Source: CAVTJL01 sp963752325
GTDB taxonomy: Bacteria; Pseudomonadota; Alphaproteobacteria; Geminicoccales; Geminicoccaceae
DNA: 64,000 nt
Direction of reading: 5' to 3'
NCBI GenBank assembly: GCA_963752325.1
Contig: CAVVXU010000004.1
Coordinates: 124,001-188,000 of the forward strand
Program-made: the position numbers and the translations under genes
Notes under the pieces: generated by a model
Database searches by the model: none
Seen by the model: the letters and a program-made list of their open reading frames with translations, nothing else
What the model was told of the DNA's origin: nothing
In this document: positions 9,700 to 18,346 of the stretch, in pieces
How positions within the stretch are numbered: the first letter of the stretch is position 1
How the letters are laid out: every line of letters starts with the position of its first letter

Positions 9700-10446
9700 C
9701 GGTCCAGCACGGCGGCGGCGCCGAAGGGAGGGCAGGGACGGCTTCGATCGGCAGCCTAGTTCGCTAGCCTTACGCTCGTCCGGCAGCAGGGCACTTGGTT
9801 CTCCGGTGCTTCGTCTTGCTCGGATCGTTCCGCTTTTGCGCTCCTTGCAACGGACCCGCTCTACGCATTGCTAGGGTGGCCCACTCGCCACCCTCAAGTC
9901 CCCAGCTCCAGCTCTTGAACCTTTGGTCGGCACTGAACTACCCTTCACGTCTTTCGCATTCGGAGGCTTTTGCGCTCCTGGTAGTCGCTGGCGCTAGCGG
10001 CGGTGCTACTTGCGAGCCCAGGAGGTCCGCTGGACCCTGGGCGCCGTCCACAACCCGACAGCGCTTCTCCCACCGCCGTCCTTTTGGCCAGCCACTCTCG
10101 GCAGGTAGAAATGTATCGGAATACGCATCGCCACGGGGAACGCCACGCCTACTTAGCATAGGTTAGTTGGAACCGCGTTCGGGCAGAATATGTTGGTTGA
10201 CTAGGCGGCCGGCGCAGCGGGAACGTCTCGAGTTTCCTCCGACGCGGCCGGCCGCGGCACAGATCCCGCTGTCAGCAGAGCGAGGTTTCCAGTCGTGTCG
10301 AGCCAGCCTTTCCCGCGAAGGCCATCGTTGTGGGCATCATCCTGTAGTCATCTGGGACGATCCGGATTGCTGGCCGGCATTGCCGGCGCGCGGGAATCGT
10401 CACGAGGCAATGAGCTCGATCCGGGTGTTGCCATGAGGGGCACGTG
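9700..10446. other. Unexplained 0.75-kb region without a recognised gene
   Basis: Visibly less GC-rich than its neighbours. Short open frames occur on both strands (123 codons from 9795 on plus, 73 codons on minus ending at 9938), but neither product resembles any family I know and neither has a convincing ribosome-binding site. I looked for tmRNA, RNase P RNA, SRP RNA, tRNA and group II intron signatures and found none. It contains a perfect 8-bp hairpin (9873-9894) and a repeated GAGCGCAAAAGC word on the minus strand. It could be an unannotated RNA, an old mobile-element scar or spacer. Confidence 0.4.
9873..9894. repeat. Perfect inverted repeat, 8-bp stem and 6-base loop
   Basis: AGGGTGGC (9873-9880) pairs perfectly with GCCACCCT (9887-9894) around CCACTC. 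No T-run follows on either strand, so it is not a standard intrinsic terminator. It may be part of an RNA structure or a protein site. Confidence 0.6.
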
Positions 10447-11037
10447 ATGATGCGTGGTGCTGGAGCGCGAATGTTGCGCCGCGACAGCTCGTCGTCGGCC
10501 GGAGCCCGGGATGCCGATGAGCGGCTCTCCGTCGTCCGCACGAGCGTGAGGCAGGGCCGTGTCCAGATCGGCGCCGGTGAGCGAGGCATTCGAGCGCGAC
10601 CGGCCGAGCTGGAGCGAGGCGATCCCTCGCACACCCTTCCCATCGGCAAGCTGATGGGCATCCCTCGCCATTCGAAGCTTGGCCTCAAGGCACACGGGGT
10701 CACGACCTGCGGCCAGCTGCTTGCTTTCGCCGACAGCCCCGACAGGCAGGCGATGCTTGCCCGCGCGAGCGGCATCGAGCTCGACGAGCTGAAGATGGTC
10801 ATCGATCGCGCTGACATGGCACGTGTCAACGGCATCGGCTGGATGTTTGGCCTGATGCTCGAGAATCTCGGCATCCGCAGAGTGGCCGATCTCGCCATGC
10901 AGGAGCCGGAAGAGCTCCATCTCCGGCTGGCCGAGCAGAACAGAGAGCGCAGGCTGGCACGGCGCTCGCCGACGTTGGAAGAGGTCACCCGCTGGATCGC
11001 CCAGGCCCGGGACCTGTGGTCGAGCCCGGCGCACTGA
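10447..11037 (+). CDS. DUF4332 domain protein (helix-hairpin-helix-like)
   Basis: About 196 residues. From residue 65 on it matches the DUF4332 pattern: LGLKAHGVTTCGQLLAFA, then IELDELKMVIDRADMARVNGIGWMFGLMLENLGIRRVADLA, and a C-terminal RRSPTLEEVTRWIAQARDL. Such repeats resemble DNA-binding helix-hairpin-helix motifs, but no biochemical role is established. The first 60 residues are low-complexity and may not be translated; starts at 10444 (GTG), 10447 and 10450 are adjacent, and GAGGGG about 8 bases before 10447 decided the choice. It is alone on the plus strand, facing the monophosphatase gene. Confidence 0.75.
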   Translation: MMRGAGARMLRRDSSSSAGARDADERLSVVRTSVRQGRVQIGAGERGIRARPAELERGDPSHTLPIGKLMGIPRHSKLGLKAHGVTTCGQLLAFADSPDRQAMLARASGIELDELKMVIDRADMARVNGIGWMFGLMLENLGIRRVADLAMQEPEELHLRLAEQNRERRLARRSPTLEEVTRWIAQARDLWSSPAH

Positions 11038-11099
11038 GCGATCTGGCGTAGAGCATGATGCCCAAGCCTATTGACTGACAGGCCGGACGTCCGGGAGCC

Positions 11100-11891
11100 T
11101 TAGGCGCCGAGCGGAATGTTGCTGATCGAGGTGACCACATCCGCCAAGCCGGGTGTAGTGGCCGCGACCGCACGGCGATCGAGAAGCGTGTGGCCCTTGC
11201 GATAGACCGTGGCCAGGCCGCCCGCCTCCTCAACCAGGATCAGGCCGGCCAGGACGTCCCAGCTGTTGCAGTTGAGGCAGAGGAGGCCGTCGAGGCGACC
11301 GTCGGCGACGTGACAGAGAGACAGAGCCGACGAGCCCATGCGGCGATGATCGAGCCGATGGCTCAGCATGCCGGCCAGCAGCTCCTCATAGTCCTCGGGA
11401 GGAGTCTTGAAGTTGTAGCTGAGAGCGAAGCAGGCCTCGGTCGGTGACGTGCGCCCGGATACGGTGATCGGGGCGCCGTCGCGCTTGGCCCCCTGGCCAC
11501 GGCGTGCGACGAACAGCTCGTCGTGGACCGCGTCGTAGGTGAGACCGAGTTCGGTGACACCGTCGACGACGAAGGCGAGGACGACGCACCAATAGGGAAT
11601 CCCGCGGAGGAAGTTGGAGGTGCCGTCGATCGGGTCGATCACCCAGAGCTGTGGCGCCTCGCGGCCACCTTCCTCCTCGCCCAGGAAGGCGTCGTCGGGG
11701 AAGGCTTGACCCAGCTGGGCGCGGATCAGCGCCTCGACCTCGCGATCGGCGATGCTGACGAGATCCTGGAGGCCCTTCTGCTCGACGCTCAGCTCGTCAC
11801 GTCTGAGATAGAAGTCGCGCGCTCGGCTGCCGGCGGCGCGAATGACGTCGACGGCCGCGTCGAGGCGGGCATCGAGTTCGCTGGAGTCCAT
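11100..11891 (-). CDS. Inositol monophosphatase family protein
   Basis: A 263-residue Mg-dependent sugar-phosphatase. Metal-binding motifs of the family are present: GEEEG near residue 70, WVIDPIDGTSNFLRGIP near 83, and NSWDVLAGLILVEEAGG near 205 in place of the common WDxAAG. Members dephosphorylate inositol-1-phosphate, histidinol phosphate or PAP, and sequence alone does not settle which; a SuhB-like or HisN-like role is possible. It lies 4 bases downstream of recD2 on the same strand, so the two are probably co-transcribed. Confidence 0.88.
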   Translation of the reverse strand: MDSSELDARLDAAVDVIRAAGSRARDFYLRRDELSVEQKGLQDLVSIADREVEALIRAQLGQAFPDDAFLGEEEGGREAPQLWVIDPIDGTSNFLRGIPYWCVVLAFVVDGVTELGLTYDAVHDELFVARRGQGAKRDGAPITVSGRTSPTEACFALSYNFKTPPEDYEELLAGMLSHRLDHRRMGSSALSLCHVADGRLDGLLCLNCNSWDVLAGLILVEEAGGLATVYRKGHTLLDRRAVAATTPGLADVVTSISNIPLGA

Positions 11892-11895
11892 GGTG

Positions 11896-14100
11896 TTATC
11901 CTGAGCTGATGAGACGTTGCTTCAAAAGGGTAAGCCGCCTTTGCTCGCCCACGTCACGGACGGCGCGCTCGAGGGCATCGGGCTCGGCAACGATCACGGC
12001 GAGGCGCCGTGCCCGAGAGATGGCCGTGTAGAGGAGCCGTCGGCGGAGCATCCGACCGTGCTGGCGGAGCAGCACGAGCACCACGGCGGGATACTCCGAG
12101 CCCTGCGCCTTGTGAACCGTCACAGCATAGGCCATCGACAGCATGCTGAGGTCGGCGGCCCCATAGTCGACGGGCCGGCCGTCGATCGTCACGCGGACGG
12201 TCTGGGCCGAGGGGTCGACTGCCGCGACGCGACCGATGTCGCCGTTGTAGACCTCGCGGTCATAGTCGTTCTCGACCTGCATCACCTTGTCGCCGACGCC
12301 GAACTGAATCCCGCCACGCTCGACCTGCTCACCCGGTTCCGGGTTGAGACGGGCCTGCAGTGCCCGATTGAGCTCGCGCGTGCCCACGACACCGCGGTTT
12401 GTCGGGCAGAGCACCTGGATCTCCGCCACGGGGTCGAGGCCAAAACGTTGCGGAATGCGCTCGGCCACAAGCTCGACCACCTTGACGACGGCGTCCTCGG
12501 GCGCCGTGGCACGGACGCCAAAGAAGTCCTCCGATCCTTCGCCATCGTGAGCGAACTGCGGCGGCTCCCCCCGGTTGATCCTGTGCGCGTTGCGGACGAT
12601 CGCACTCTCGGCCGCCTGGCGGAAGATCTCGGTCAGGCGGACCACCGGCACCACGTCGGACTCGATGAGATCGGCGAGAACCAGGCCAGGGCCCACCGAG
12701 GGCAGCTGATCCACGTCGCCGACGAGCACGAGCGCCGCGGTGTCGGGGAGGGCAGCGAGCAATGCCTGCATGAGCAGGAGATCGACCATCGACACCTCGT
12801 CGACGATGGCGAGATCGACCTCCAGCGGACGCTCACGGTCGCGCCGAAAGCCGCGCGCCGGATCGGCCTCGAGCAATCTGTGGAGGGTGCGGGCGTCGCG
12901 GCCGGTGCTGTCTGCAAGCCGCTTCGCGGCGCGGCCGGTCGGGGCAGCCAGCGCGACCTCGAGTCCCTCCTCGGGCAGCGCCGCCAGGATTGCGCGGACC
13001 AACGTCGTCTTGCCGGTGCCCGGGCCACCCGTGATGATGAGCAGTTTGCTGCGCAGGGCTTGAAGCACCGCCTCGATCTGGCTCGGTGCCAGCGCGACGC
13101 TCAGCCGTTCCTCGGCCCGCGCCAGGGCCGTCTCGGGATCGACCGGCGGCCATGCCGGGCGACCGCCCAGGAGGCGTCGGACATCCTCGGCGATGGCTAT
13201 CTCGGCGGCCGCAAGTTGAGGCAGCTGCACCAACGGGCCGGCCTCCATCTCCTGCTCGACGAGCACGCCCTCCTCGATGGCTCGCTCGAGCGCCGGTAGC
13301 AGCATCGCTTCCTCATGATTGAGGAGGCGAGCAGCGGCACTTACGGCGACTGCTCGTAGCAGGGCGCTGTGGCCCTCATCCGCGGCCTCCCGAACCGCGT
13401 GCTCGAGCGCGGCGACCAGTCGTATCGGCGCGTCGGCAGGAATGCCGATCCGCGTTGCCAGCGCATCGGCCGTATGGAATCCGATGCCGTGGACATCTCG
13501 TGCCAATGCATAGGGATCGGCCGTGACACGTCCCACCGCGCCGCTGCCGTAGGCATCGAGGATGCGGCGGGCGCGGCCAAGGCCCACGCCGTGGCTCTGG
13601 AGGAAAAGAAGAATGTCGCGCACGTCGCGCTCGGCTCGCCAGGCATCGACGATTCGCTGAGCGAGCTTGGTGCCGATCCCCGGTACCTCGCGGAGGCGTA
13701 GAGGCTCCGCCTCGATGACCCTCGTCAGCTCGGTCCCGAACTGTCGGGCGAGGCGCCTCGCGAGCCCCTGGCCCAGGCCTTCGACCAGGCCCGATGCGAG
13801 ATAGCTCTCGACGCCCTCGATCGTGGTCGGCGGGAGGACATCTACGGCAGCCGCGGCGAACTGCCGCCCCCAGGTGCGGTCGTCCCGCCACGCGCCGTGA
13901 GCGCGGAGAATCTCGCCGGGACGAAGCTCCGGCAGGACACCCACCACCGTCGCTGGCCCCGCGCCAGTCTCCGCCCGCAAACGCACGACGGCGTAGCCGG
14001 TTTCCGGATTGCGGAAGATGACCCGCTCGACCGGCCCCGAGATTGTGTCTGCGGCGCTCAGCTGCATCCCCGCATCCGGATCCGGCCAACGGCGGCTCAT
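11896..14100 (-). CDS. recD2: RecD2-like SF1B DNA helicase
   Basis: A 734-residue 5'-3' DNA helicase of the RecD2/TraA group. Residues 15-90 are the N-terminal OB-like domain (GPVERVIFRNPETGYAVVRL). Residues 95-200 carry helix-hairpin-helix repeats (LVEGLGQGLARRLARQFG). The motor has ITGGPGTGKTTLVRAIL near 355, VDEVSMVDLLLMQALL near 432, VGDVDQLPSVGPG and VTVHKAQGSEYPAVVLVL near 675. No RecB or RecC partner is nearby, as expected for the RecD2 class. Start ATG at 14100; it reads away from the phosphodiesterase gene. Confidence 0.93.
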   Translation of the reverse strand: MSRRWPDPDAGMQLSAADTISGPVERVIFRNPETGYAVVRLRAETGAGPATVVGVLPELRPGEILRAHGAWRDDRTWGRQFAAAAVDVLPPTTIEGVESYLASGLVEGLGQGLARRLARQFGTELTRVIEAEPLRLREVPGIGTKLAQRIVDAWRAERDVRDILLFLQSHGVGLGRARRILDAYGSGAVGRVTADPYALARDVHGIGFHTADALATRIGIPADAPIRLVAALEHAVREAADEGHSALLRAVAVSAAARLLNHEEAMLLPALERAIEEGVLVEQEMEAGPLVQLPQLAAAEIAIAEDVRRLLGGRPAWPPVDPETALARAEERLSVALAPSQIEAVLQALRSKLLIITGGPGTGKTTLVRAILAALPEEGLEVALAAPTGRAAKRLADSTGRDARTLHRLLEADPARGFRRDRERPLEVDLAIVDEVSMVDLLLMQALLAALPDTAALVLVGDVDQLPSVGPGLVLADLIESDVVPVVRLTEIFRQAAESAIVRNAHRINRGEPPQFAHDGEGSEDFFGVRATAPEDAVVKVVELVAERIPQRFGLDPVAEIQVLCPTNRGVVGTRELNRALQARLNPEPGEQVERGGIQFGVGDKVMQVENDYDREVYNGDIGRVAAVDPSAQTVRVTIDGRPVDYGAADLSMLSMAYAVTVHKAQGSEYPAVVLVLLRQHGRMLRRRLLYTAISRARRLAVIVAEPDALERAVRDVGEQRRLTLLKQRLISSG

Positions 14101-14240
14101 GATACTACATCTCGTCCAGCCGCGGATCTGTGCCGGCGATCCGCGCCATTGCCAGACCAGGAGTGGCAGCTTAAGCGTCGCCCGCCTGTTTGGTAAGGCG
14201 GCGCCGGGAGCCGGCGATGACCGTCGGGAGGGAGCAGAGG

Positions 14241-15068
14241 ATGAGAAGACACGGGTGGGAGCCGTGGCGACGGGGCACGCGTCCCCGGGTGCCTGGTCTC
14301 ACTTCGGTTGTAGGACATCGTGGCGCCGCGGCGCACGCTCCCGAGAACACGCTGGCCTCGCTCCGCCGCGCGCATGAGCTCGGTGCGGATTGGGTGGAGT
14401 TCGACGTGAAGCTCACGCGCGACGGTGTCCCCATCCTGATGCATGACGCGAAGCTCAAGCGGACGACGAACGGCAGCGGCCTCGTGGCCGCGCTCGACTA
14501 TGCGAGCATCGCCCAGCTCGACGCCGGCGCTTGGTTTTCCGGGGGCTTTGCGGGCGAGCAGGTTCCTACCCTCGAGGCGGCCGTCGATCTGCTCCTTGAG
14601 CTCGGCGTCGCCGCGAATGTCGAGATCAAGCCGTGCCCGGGACGGGAGGTCGAGACGGGCAAGGTTGTGGCGGAGGCGCTTGCCCGGCTCTGGCCCGAGG
14701 ACGGTCTGCCCCTCCTCGTCTCCAGCTTCGCCAGGTCGTCCCTGCGGGCCGCACGAGCGATTGCGCCGGATCTGCCGCTGGGGCTTCTGACGGAGCTTTT
14801 GCCCGACGACTGGACGGAAGCGCTCCGCGACCTCGACTGCACGACCCTGCATCTGTGGCACACGCCGCTCCGCCTGGAGAAGCTTCGCACCGTCATCGAT
14901 CACGGCGTGCCAGTGCTGCTCTATACGGTCAATGATCCGAGGCGTGCGGCCGACCTGCTCGCCAACGGCGCCGCCGGCATCATCACCGACGCGCCGGATC
15001 GCATCCTGCCGGTCGCCGCCCGGCTCAATAGCGCCGAAGAAGACCGACCAGTCGGCCCTGCACCTTGA
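14241..15068 (+). CDS. ugpQ: Glycerophosphodiester phosphodiesterase
   Basis: A cytosolic-type GDPD of about 275 residues that hydrolyses glycerophosphodiesters to glycerol-3-phosphate and an alcohol. Catalytic signatures: VVGHRGAAAHAPENTL near residue 25, WVEFDVKLTRDGVPILMHD (metal-binding Glu/Asp and the second catalytic His), VEIKPCPGRE, and the barrel end VLLYTVNDPRRA with GIITDAPDRIL. The start at 14241 has GGGAGGGAG upstream; ATG 14190 and 14217 are alternatives. Its last 44 bases overlap the convergent 3' end of lexA. Confidence 0.9.
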   Translation: MRRHGWEPWRRGTRPRVPGLTSVVGHRGAAAHAPENTLASLRRAHELGADWVEFDVKLTRDGVPILMHDAKLKRTTNGSGLVAALDYASIAQLDAGAWFSGGFAGEQVPTLEAAVDLLLELGVAANVEIKPCPGREVETGKVVAEALARLWPEDGLPLLVSSFARSSLRAARAIAPDLPLGLLTELLPDDWTEALRDLDCTTLHLWHTPLRLEKLRTVIDHGVPVLLYTVNDPRRAADLLANGAAGIITDAPDRILPVAARLNSAEEDRPVGPAP

Positions 15069-15729
15069 CCTGCTGGGGGCCGAAGATCCGGGTCTCGTAG
15101 CTCGCGTTCGCAGCCTCGAGGGCGATCGACGCTCCACGACGCCTGAGCCGCTTCAAGGTGACCTCGCGCTCGTCGATGAGGGCCACCACGACGTCGCCGT
15201 TCTCCGCGGTATCGCAGCGACGGATGATGACGAAATCGCCATCGTGTATTCCGGCGTCCGTCATCGAATCGCCCACCACCTGGAGCACGTAGTGCTCGCC
15301 GTCGCCGACCATCATCGTCGGCACGTCGAGGAAGCTCGTCGCGTCGGTCAGAGCCTCGATCGGCGTTCCCGCAGCGATACGCCCATAGATCGGCAAATCA
15401 ACGTGCCCGCTGACGCCTGTCAGAGCCGTTGGCCGCCGTGTGTGGCCGAATGGGACGCGCACCACGTTCGGCGCATCGCCCAGGGGCTCCGGCTCAGAGC
15501 GCACGACGAGCCGCTCGCTGGGCAGCCGGACGATCTCCAGAGCCCGAGCCCGATAGGCGAGCCGCCGAATGTAGCCGCGCTCCTCCAACCCCGAGATCAG
15601 CCGATGGATGCCCGACTTGGACCGGAGCTTCAACGCCCGGCGCATTTCCTCGAAGGAGGGCGGGACACCATGCTCTCGTGAGAAGTCACTGATGAACTGC
15701 AAGAGCTGCAGCTGTCTTTGCGTGAGCAC
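15025..15729 (-). CDS. lexA: SOS transcriptional repressor LexA
   Basis: A 234-residue LexA. The N-terminal winged helix (LTQRQLQLLQFISDF, SFEEMRRALKLRSKSGIHRL) has the alphaproteobacterial recognition-helix style. The C-terminal S24-type autoprotease carries the Ala-Gly cleavage site in IAAGTPIEA, the nucleophile Ser in VVGDSMTDAGI and the Lys in DEREVTLKRL. I chose GTG 15729 as the start because AAGGAG lies 8 bases upstream and the protein then begins (M)LTQRQ as in relatives; a longer frame from TTG 15774 adds 15 unconserved residues. A LexA box 48 bases upstream indicates autoregulation. Confidence 0.95.
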   Translation of the reverse strand: MLTQRQLQLLQFISDFSREHGVPPSFEEMRRALKLRSKSGIHRLISGLEERGYIRRLAYRARALEIVRLPSERLVVRSEPEPLGDAPNVVRVPFGHTRRPTALTGVSGHVDLPIYGRIAAGTPIEALTDATSFLDVPTMMVGDGEHYVLQVVGDSMTDAGIHDGDFVIIRRCDTAENGDVVVALIDEREVTLKRLRRRGASIALEAANASYETRIFGPQQVKVQGRLVGLLRRY

Positions 15730-15776
15730 GCCGGACGCTCCTTGGGGGCCGGTCTTGTTCAAAAAGCTCTGCAAAT

Positions 15777-15791
15777 GTTCTAGTTAAGTTC
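15777..15791. promoter_or_regulatory. LexA (SOS) box upstream of lexA
   Basis: GTTC-TAGTTAA-GTTC is an exact match to the alphaproteobacterial LexA operator GTTC-N7-GTTC (read on the gene's strand as GAAC-N7-GAAC). It lies 47-62 bases upstream of the GTG start of lexA, where it would cover the promoter. This implies that LexA represses its own gene and is induced by DNA damage. Confidence 0.9.
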
Positions 15792-15819
15792 TCCTGGCCG
15801 GTCAACCGGAGATCGGACG

Positions 15820-17040
15820 TCAGCGGCGTGGCAGATGGAGAGCCCGATCGATCGGCACGAACGAGACGACGGATCCCGCCTCAGCTGGAGGCGCCCTCGG
15901 CTCCCGTATGACCAACGCGTCCGCCTGCGCGAAGGTTGCGAACATGGAACTGTCCTGGCGCGGCGCGACCTCCAGAAGGGGAATGCCGTCCTCCTGGCCA
16001 GCCAAGCGGCTCCGCAGATAGTCCTCGCGCTCGTCGTTCGCGGCCAGCTCGCTCGTGATCCGACCGCGCTCGAGCGGTAGTGCCGGATCGAGCCCCAGCA
16101 TCCGGCAGAGCGCCGCTCGCACGAAGACGATGGCGCAGACAGCCGCCGAGACGGGGTTGCCCGGAAGCCCGAGGAACGGCAAGGCATTCTGCAGCTGACC
16201 GAACATCAATGGCTTGCCCGGCCGCATCGCGATCTTCCAGAAGCCCAGCTCCAGCCCACTCGCCGCAAGGCCAGCGCGCACGAGGTCGTACTCGCCGACG
16301 GAGGCTCCTCCCGTCGTCAGCAGCAGATCGGCGCCGCGCGCATCCGCGAGAATGTCACCGAGCGCTTGCGCGTCGTCCGACGCTATGCCGAGGTCGATCG
16401 GCTCCGCGCCCCAGCGCCGCATCATGAGCCCGAGCACGGTGCTGTTGTTCGAGATGATCTGATGAGCCGCGGGGCTATCGCCCGGCCGGCACAGCTCGTC
16501 GCCGGTAGCCAGGATGGCCACGCGCGGCCGCCGGCGCACCGGCAACCAGGCGTGGCCCATGCTCGCCGCCAGGCCGAGGGCAGGCGGGTCGAGCAGCGTT
16601 CCGGCCGCAAGCCCCCGCCAGCCCGCCTCGAAGTCGAGGCCGGCCTTGCGAACATAGGTGCCGGCAGCGATGCTCCTGGCGAAGCGGACCCGGCCGGGCT
16701 CGTGGGTCGCCAGCTCCTGGATCGCCACCGCATCGGCACCGGCCGGCATGGCAGCACCCGTGAAGATTCGCACCGCCTGACCGGGGCCGAGGGCGGGTGG
16801 CGGCTCGCCTCCGGCCTTGCTTTCGCCGATCAGCTCGAGCCAGGCGCCCGCCCTTTCCGTGTCCGCCGCCCGAACGGCGTATCCGTCCATGGCGGAGACG
16901 GCAGACGGCGGCTGGGTCCGCCGCGCGCGGAGGTCATCGGCAAGGACGCGATCAAGACCCTCGAGGAGCATAACCCACTCGACCGGTACCGGCCTGATTC
17001 CCTCAAGGATGCGCGAGCGTGCCTCGGCGACCGATAGCAT
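15820..17040 (-). CDS. moeA: Molybdopterin molybdotransferase MoeA
   Basis: A 406-residue enzyme that inserts molybdate into adenylated molybdopterin. Family landmarks: PPSAVSAMDGYAVRAAD near residue 45, VRIFTGAAMPAGADAV near 90, the MoCF-like core VAILATGDELCRPGD near 180, LLTTGGASVGEYDLVR near 240 and FLGLPGNPVSAAVCAIVF near 290. Normal length with all domains. It follows moaC after one base and closes the trpC-moaC-moeA run upstream of lexA, a common alphaproteobacterial order. Confidence 0.95.
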   Translation of the reverse strand: MLSVAEARSRILEGIRPVPVEWVMLLEGLDRVLADDLRARRTQPPSAVSAMDGYAVRAADTERAGAWLELIGESKAGGEPPPALGPGQAVRIFTGAAMPAGADAVAIQELATHEPGRVRFARSIAAGTYVRKAGLDFEAGWRGLAAGTLLDPPALGLAASMGHAWLPVRRRPRVAILATGDELCRPGDSPAAHQIISNNSTVLGLMMRRWGAEPIDLGIASDDAQALGDILADARGADLLLTTGGASVGEYDLVRAGLAASGLELGFWKIAMRPGKPLMFGQLQNALPFLGLPGNPVSAAVCAIVFVRAALCRMLGLDPALPLERGRITSELAANDEREDYLRSRLAGQEDGIPLLEVAPRQDSSMFATFAQADALVIREPRAPPAEAGSVVSFVPIDRALHLPRR

Positions 17041-17041
17041 C

Positions 17042-17518
17042 TCAGCTTGCCCTGAACTCGCCCGAGCGCCCGCCGGCCTTGTGCACCAGCCGGATGTCGG
17101 TGATCCGCATCTGGCGGTCGACAGCCTTGCACATGTCGTAGACGGTCAGCGCGGCGACCGAGACGGCCGTGAGCGCCTCCATCTCGACACCGGTCCGTCC
17201 GGTCGTCCGGCAGGTGGCACTGATCTCGACGGCCGGCTCCGCCGCCGCCAGGTCGAGCTCCACCCGAACCGAGCTGAGCGGCAGGGGATGGCAGAGCGGC
17301 ACCAGGTCGGCCGTCCTCTTGGCACCCATGATGCCGGCAAGCTGGGCAACGCTGAGGACATCGCCCTTCTTGAACCCTCGGTCGCGGATCAGCTGGGCCG
17401 TCTCCGGCGCCACCAGGACCCGGCCCCGTGCCGTGGCGGTGCGCTCCGTCACGTCCTTGGCGGTGACGTCGACCATGACCGCGTTGCCTGTGGCGTCGAA
17501 GTGCGAGAGGCCGCTCAT
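17042..17518 (-). CDS. moaC: Cyclic pyranopterin monophosphate synthase MoaC
   Basis: A 158-residue enzyme that makes cyclic pyranopterin monophosphate in molybdenum-cofactor synthesis, step one together with MoaA (not in this window). Signatures are HFDATGNAVMVDVTAKD at the N-terminus, LVPLCHPLPLSSVRVELDL near 75 and GVEMEALTAVSVAALTVYDMCKA near 110, with the catalytic Lys in the last motif. Normal length. The start overlaps the trpC stop (ATGA) and the stop is one base before moeA. Confidence 0.96.
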   Translation of the reverse strand: MSGLSHFDATGNAVMVDVTAKDVTERTATARGRVLVAPETAQLIRDRGFKKGDVLSVAQLAGIMGAKRTADLVPLCHPLPLSSVRVELDLAAAEPAVEISATCRTTGRTGVEMEALTAVSVAALTVYDMCKAVDRQMRITDIRLVHKAGGRSGEFRAS

Positions 17519-18340
17519 ACCGCGGCTGCCGCATCGAGACCGAGGAGGCGGCGCGTCGCTGCGGTGACGTCCGCCTCGCGCATCAGCGACTCGCCGACGA
17601 GGAAGGCGCGCGCTCCCGCCTCCCGCATCCGGAGCAGATCGGCATGGGTGTACAACCCGCTCTCGGCGACGAGCAGTCGGTCGGCAGGTATCCGCGGCGC
17701 CAGCTCGACCGTCGTCGCCAGATCGACCTTCAGCGTCTTGAGATTGCGGTTATTGATGCCGATGAGACGTGTCTCCAGCCGAAGCGCGCGATCGAGCTCG
17801 TCGGCGGCATGGACCTCGACCAGGACATCGAGGCCGAGCCCGCTCGCGGTCTGCGCCAGATCCCGGGCCAGGGTGTCGTCGAGCGCGGCCATGATGAGGA
17901 GGATGCAGTCGGCACCGAGCAGCCGAGCCTCCATCACCTGATAGGGATCGATCGTGAAATCCTTGCGAAGGCACGGCAGTGGAACGGCGGCGCGTGCGGC
18001 CTCGAGATAGGCGTCGGCGCCCTGGAAGAACGGCTCGTCGGTCAGGACTGAGAGACAGGTGGCTCCACCGTCGCGGTAGGCGCGCGCCAAGGTCGGCGGG
18101 TCGAAGTCGGCACGGATGAGGCCCTTTGCTCGGCGAGGCCTTCTTGATCTCGGCGATGAGCGCGAGCCTGCCTTCCTGGTCGGCGTCGATCAGATGGCCG
18201 GCAAAGCCACGGGGGGCGGGCGCGTCACCAAGGCGGGCAGCCAGCGACGCTTCCGGTAGGGTCGTCTTGCGGCTCGCCACGTGCTGGCGCTTGACGTCGA
18301 TGATCCGGCCGAGGACGTCCGACAAGGGAAGCTCCCTCAA
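17515..18340 (-). CDS. trpC: Indole-3-glycerol phosphate synthase, one frameshift
   Basis: Closes the indole ring in tryptophan synthesis. The N-terminal part reads MRELPLSDVLGRIIDVKRQ to ALIAEIKKASPSKG; the remainder, ARAYRDGGATCLSVLTD, FFQGADAYLEAAR, LRKDFTIDPYQVMEA, LIGINNRNLKTLKVDLATT and VAESGLYTHADLLRM, is in the next frame. The break falls in a three-base G run (C run at 18122-18124 on plus), where one extra G turns SKGLIRADFDP into nonsense. Corrected length of about 275 residues is normal. The stop overlaps moaC and the start lies just after the trpD stop. Confidence 0.9.
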
Positions 18341-18346
18341 CGATGG

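Noticed and set aside
9700..10446. Possible tmRNA, RNase P RNA or group II intron
   Set aside because: None of the conserved words I would need (tmRNA tag and acceptor end, RNase P GAGGAAAGTCC, intron domain V) could be found on either strand.
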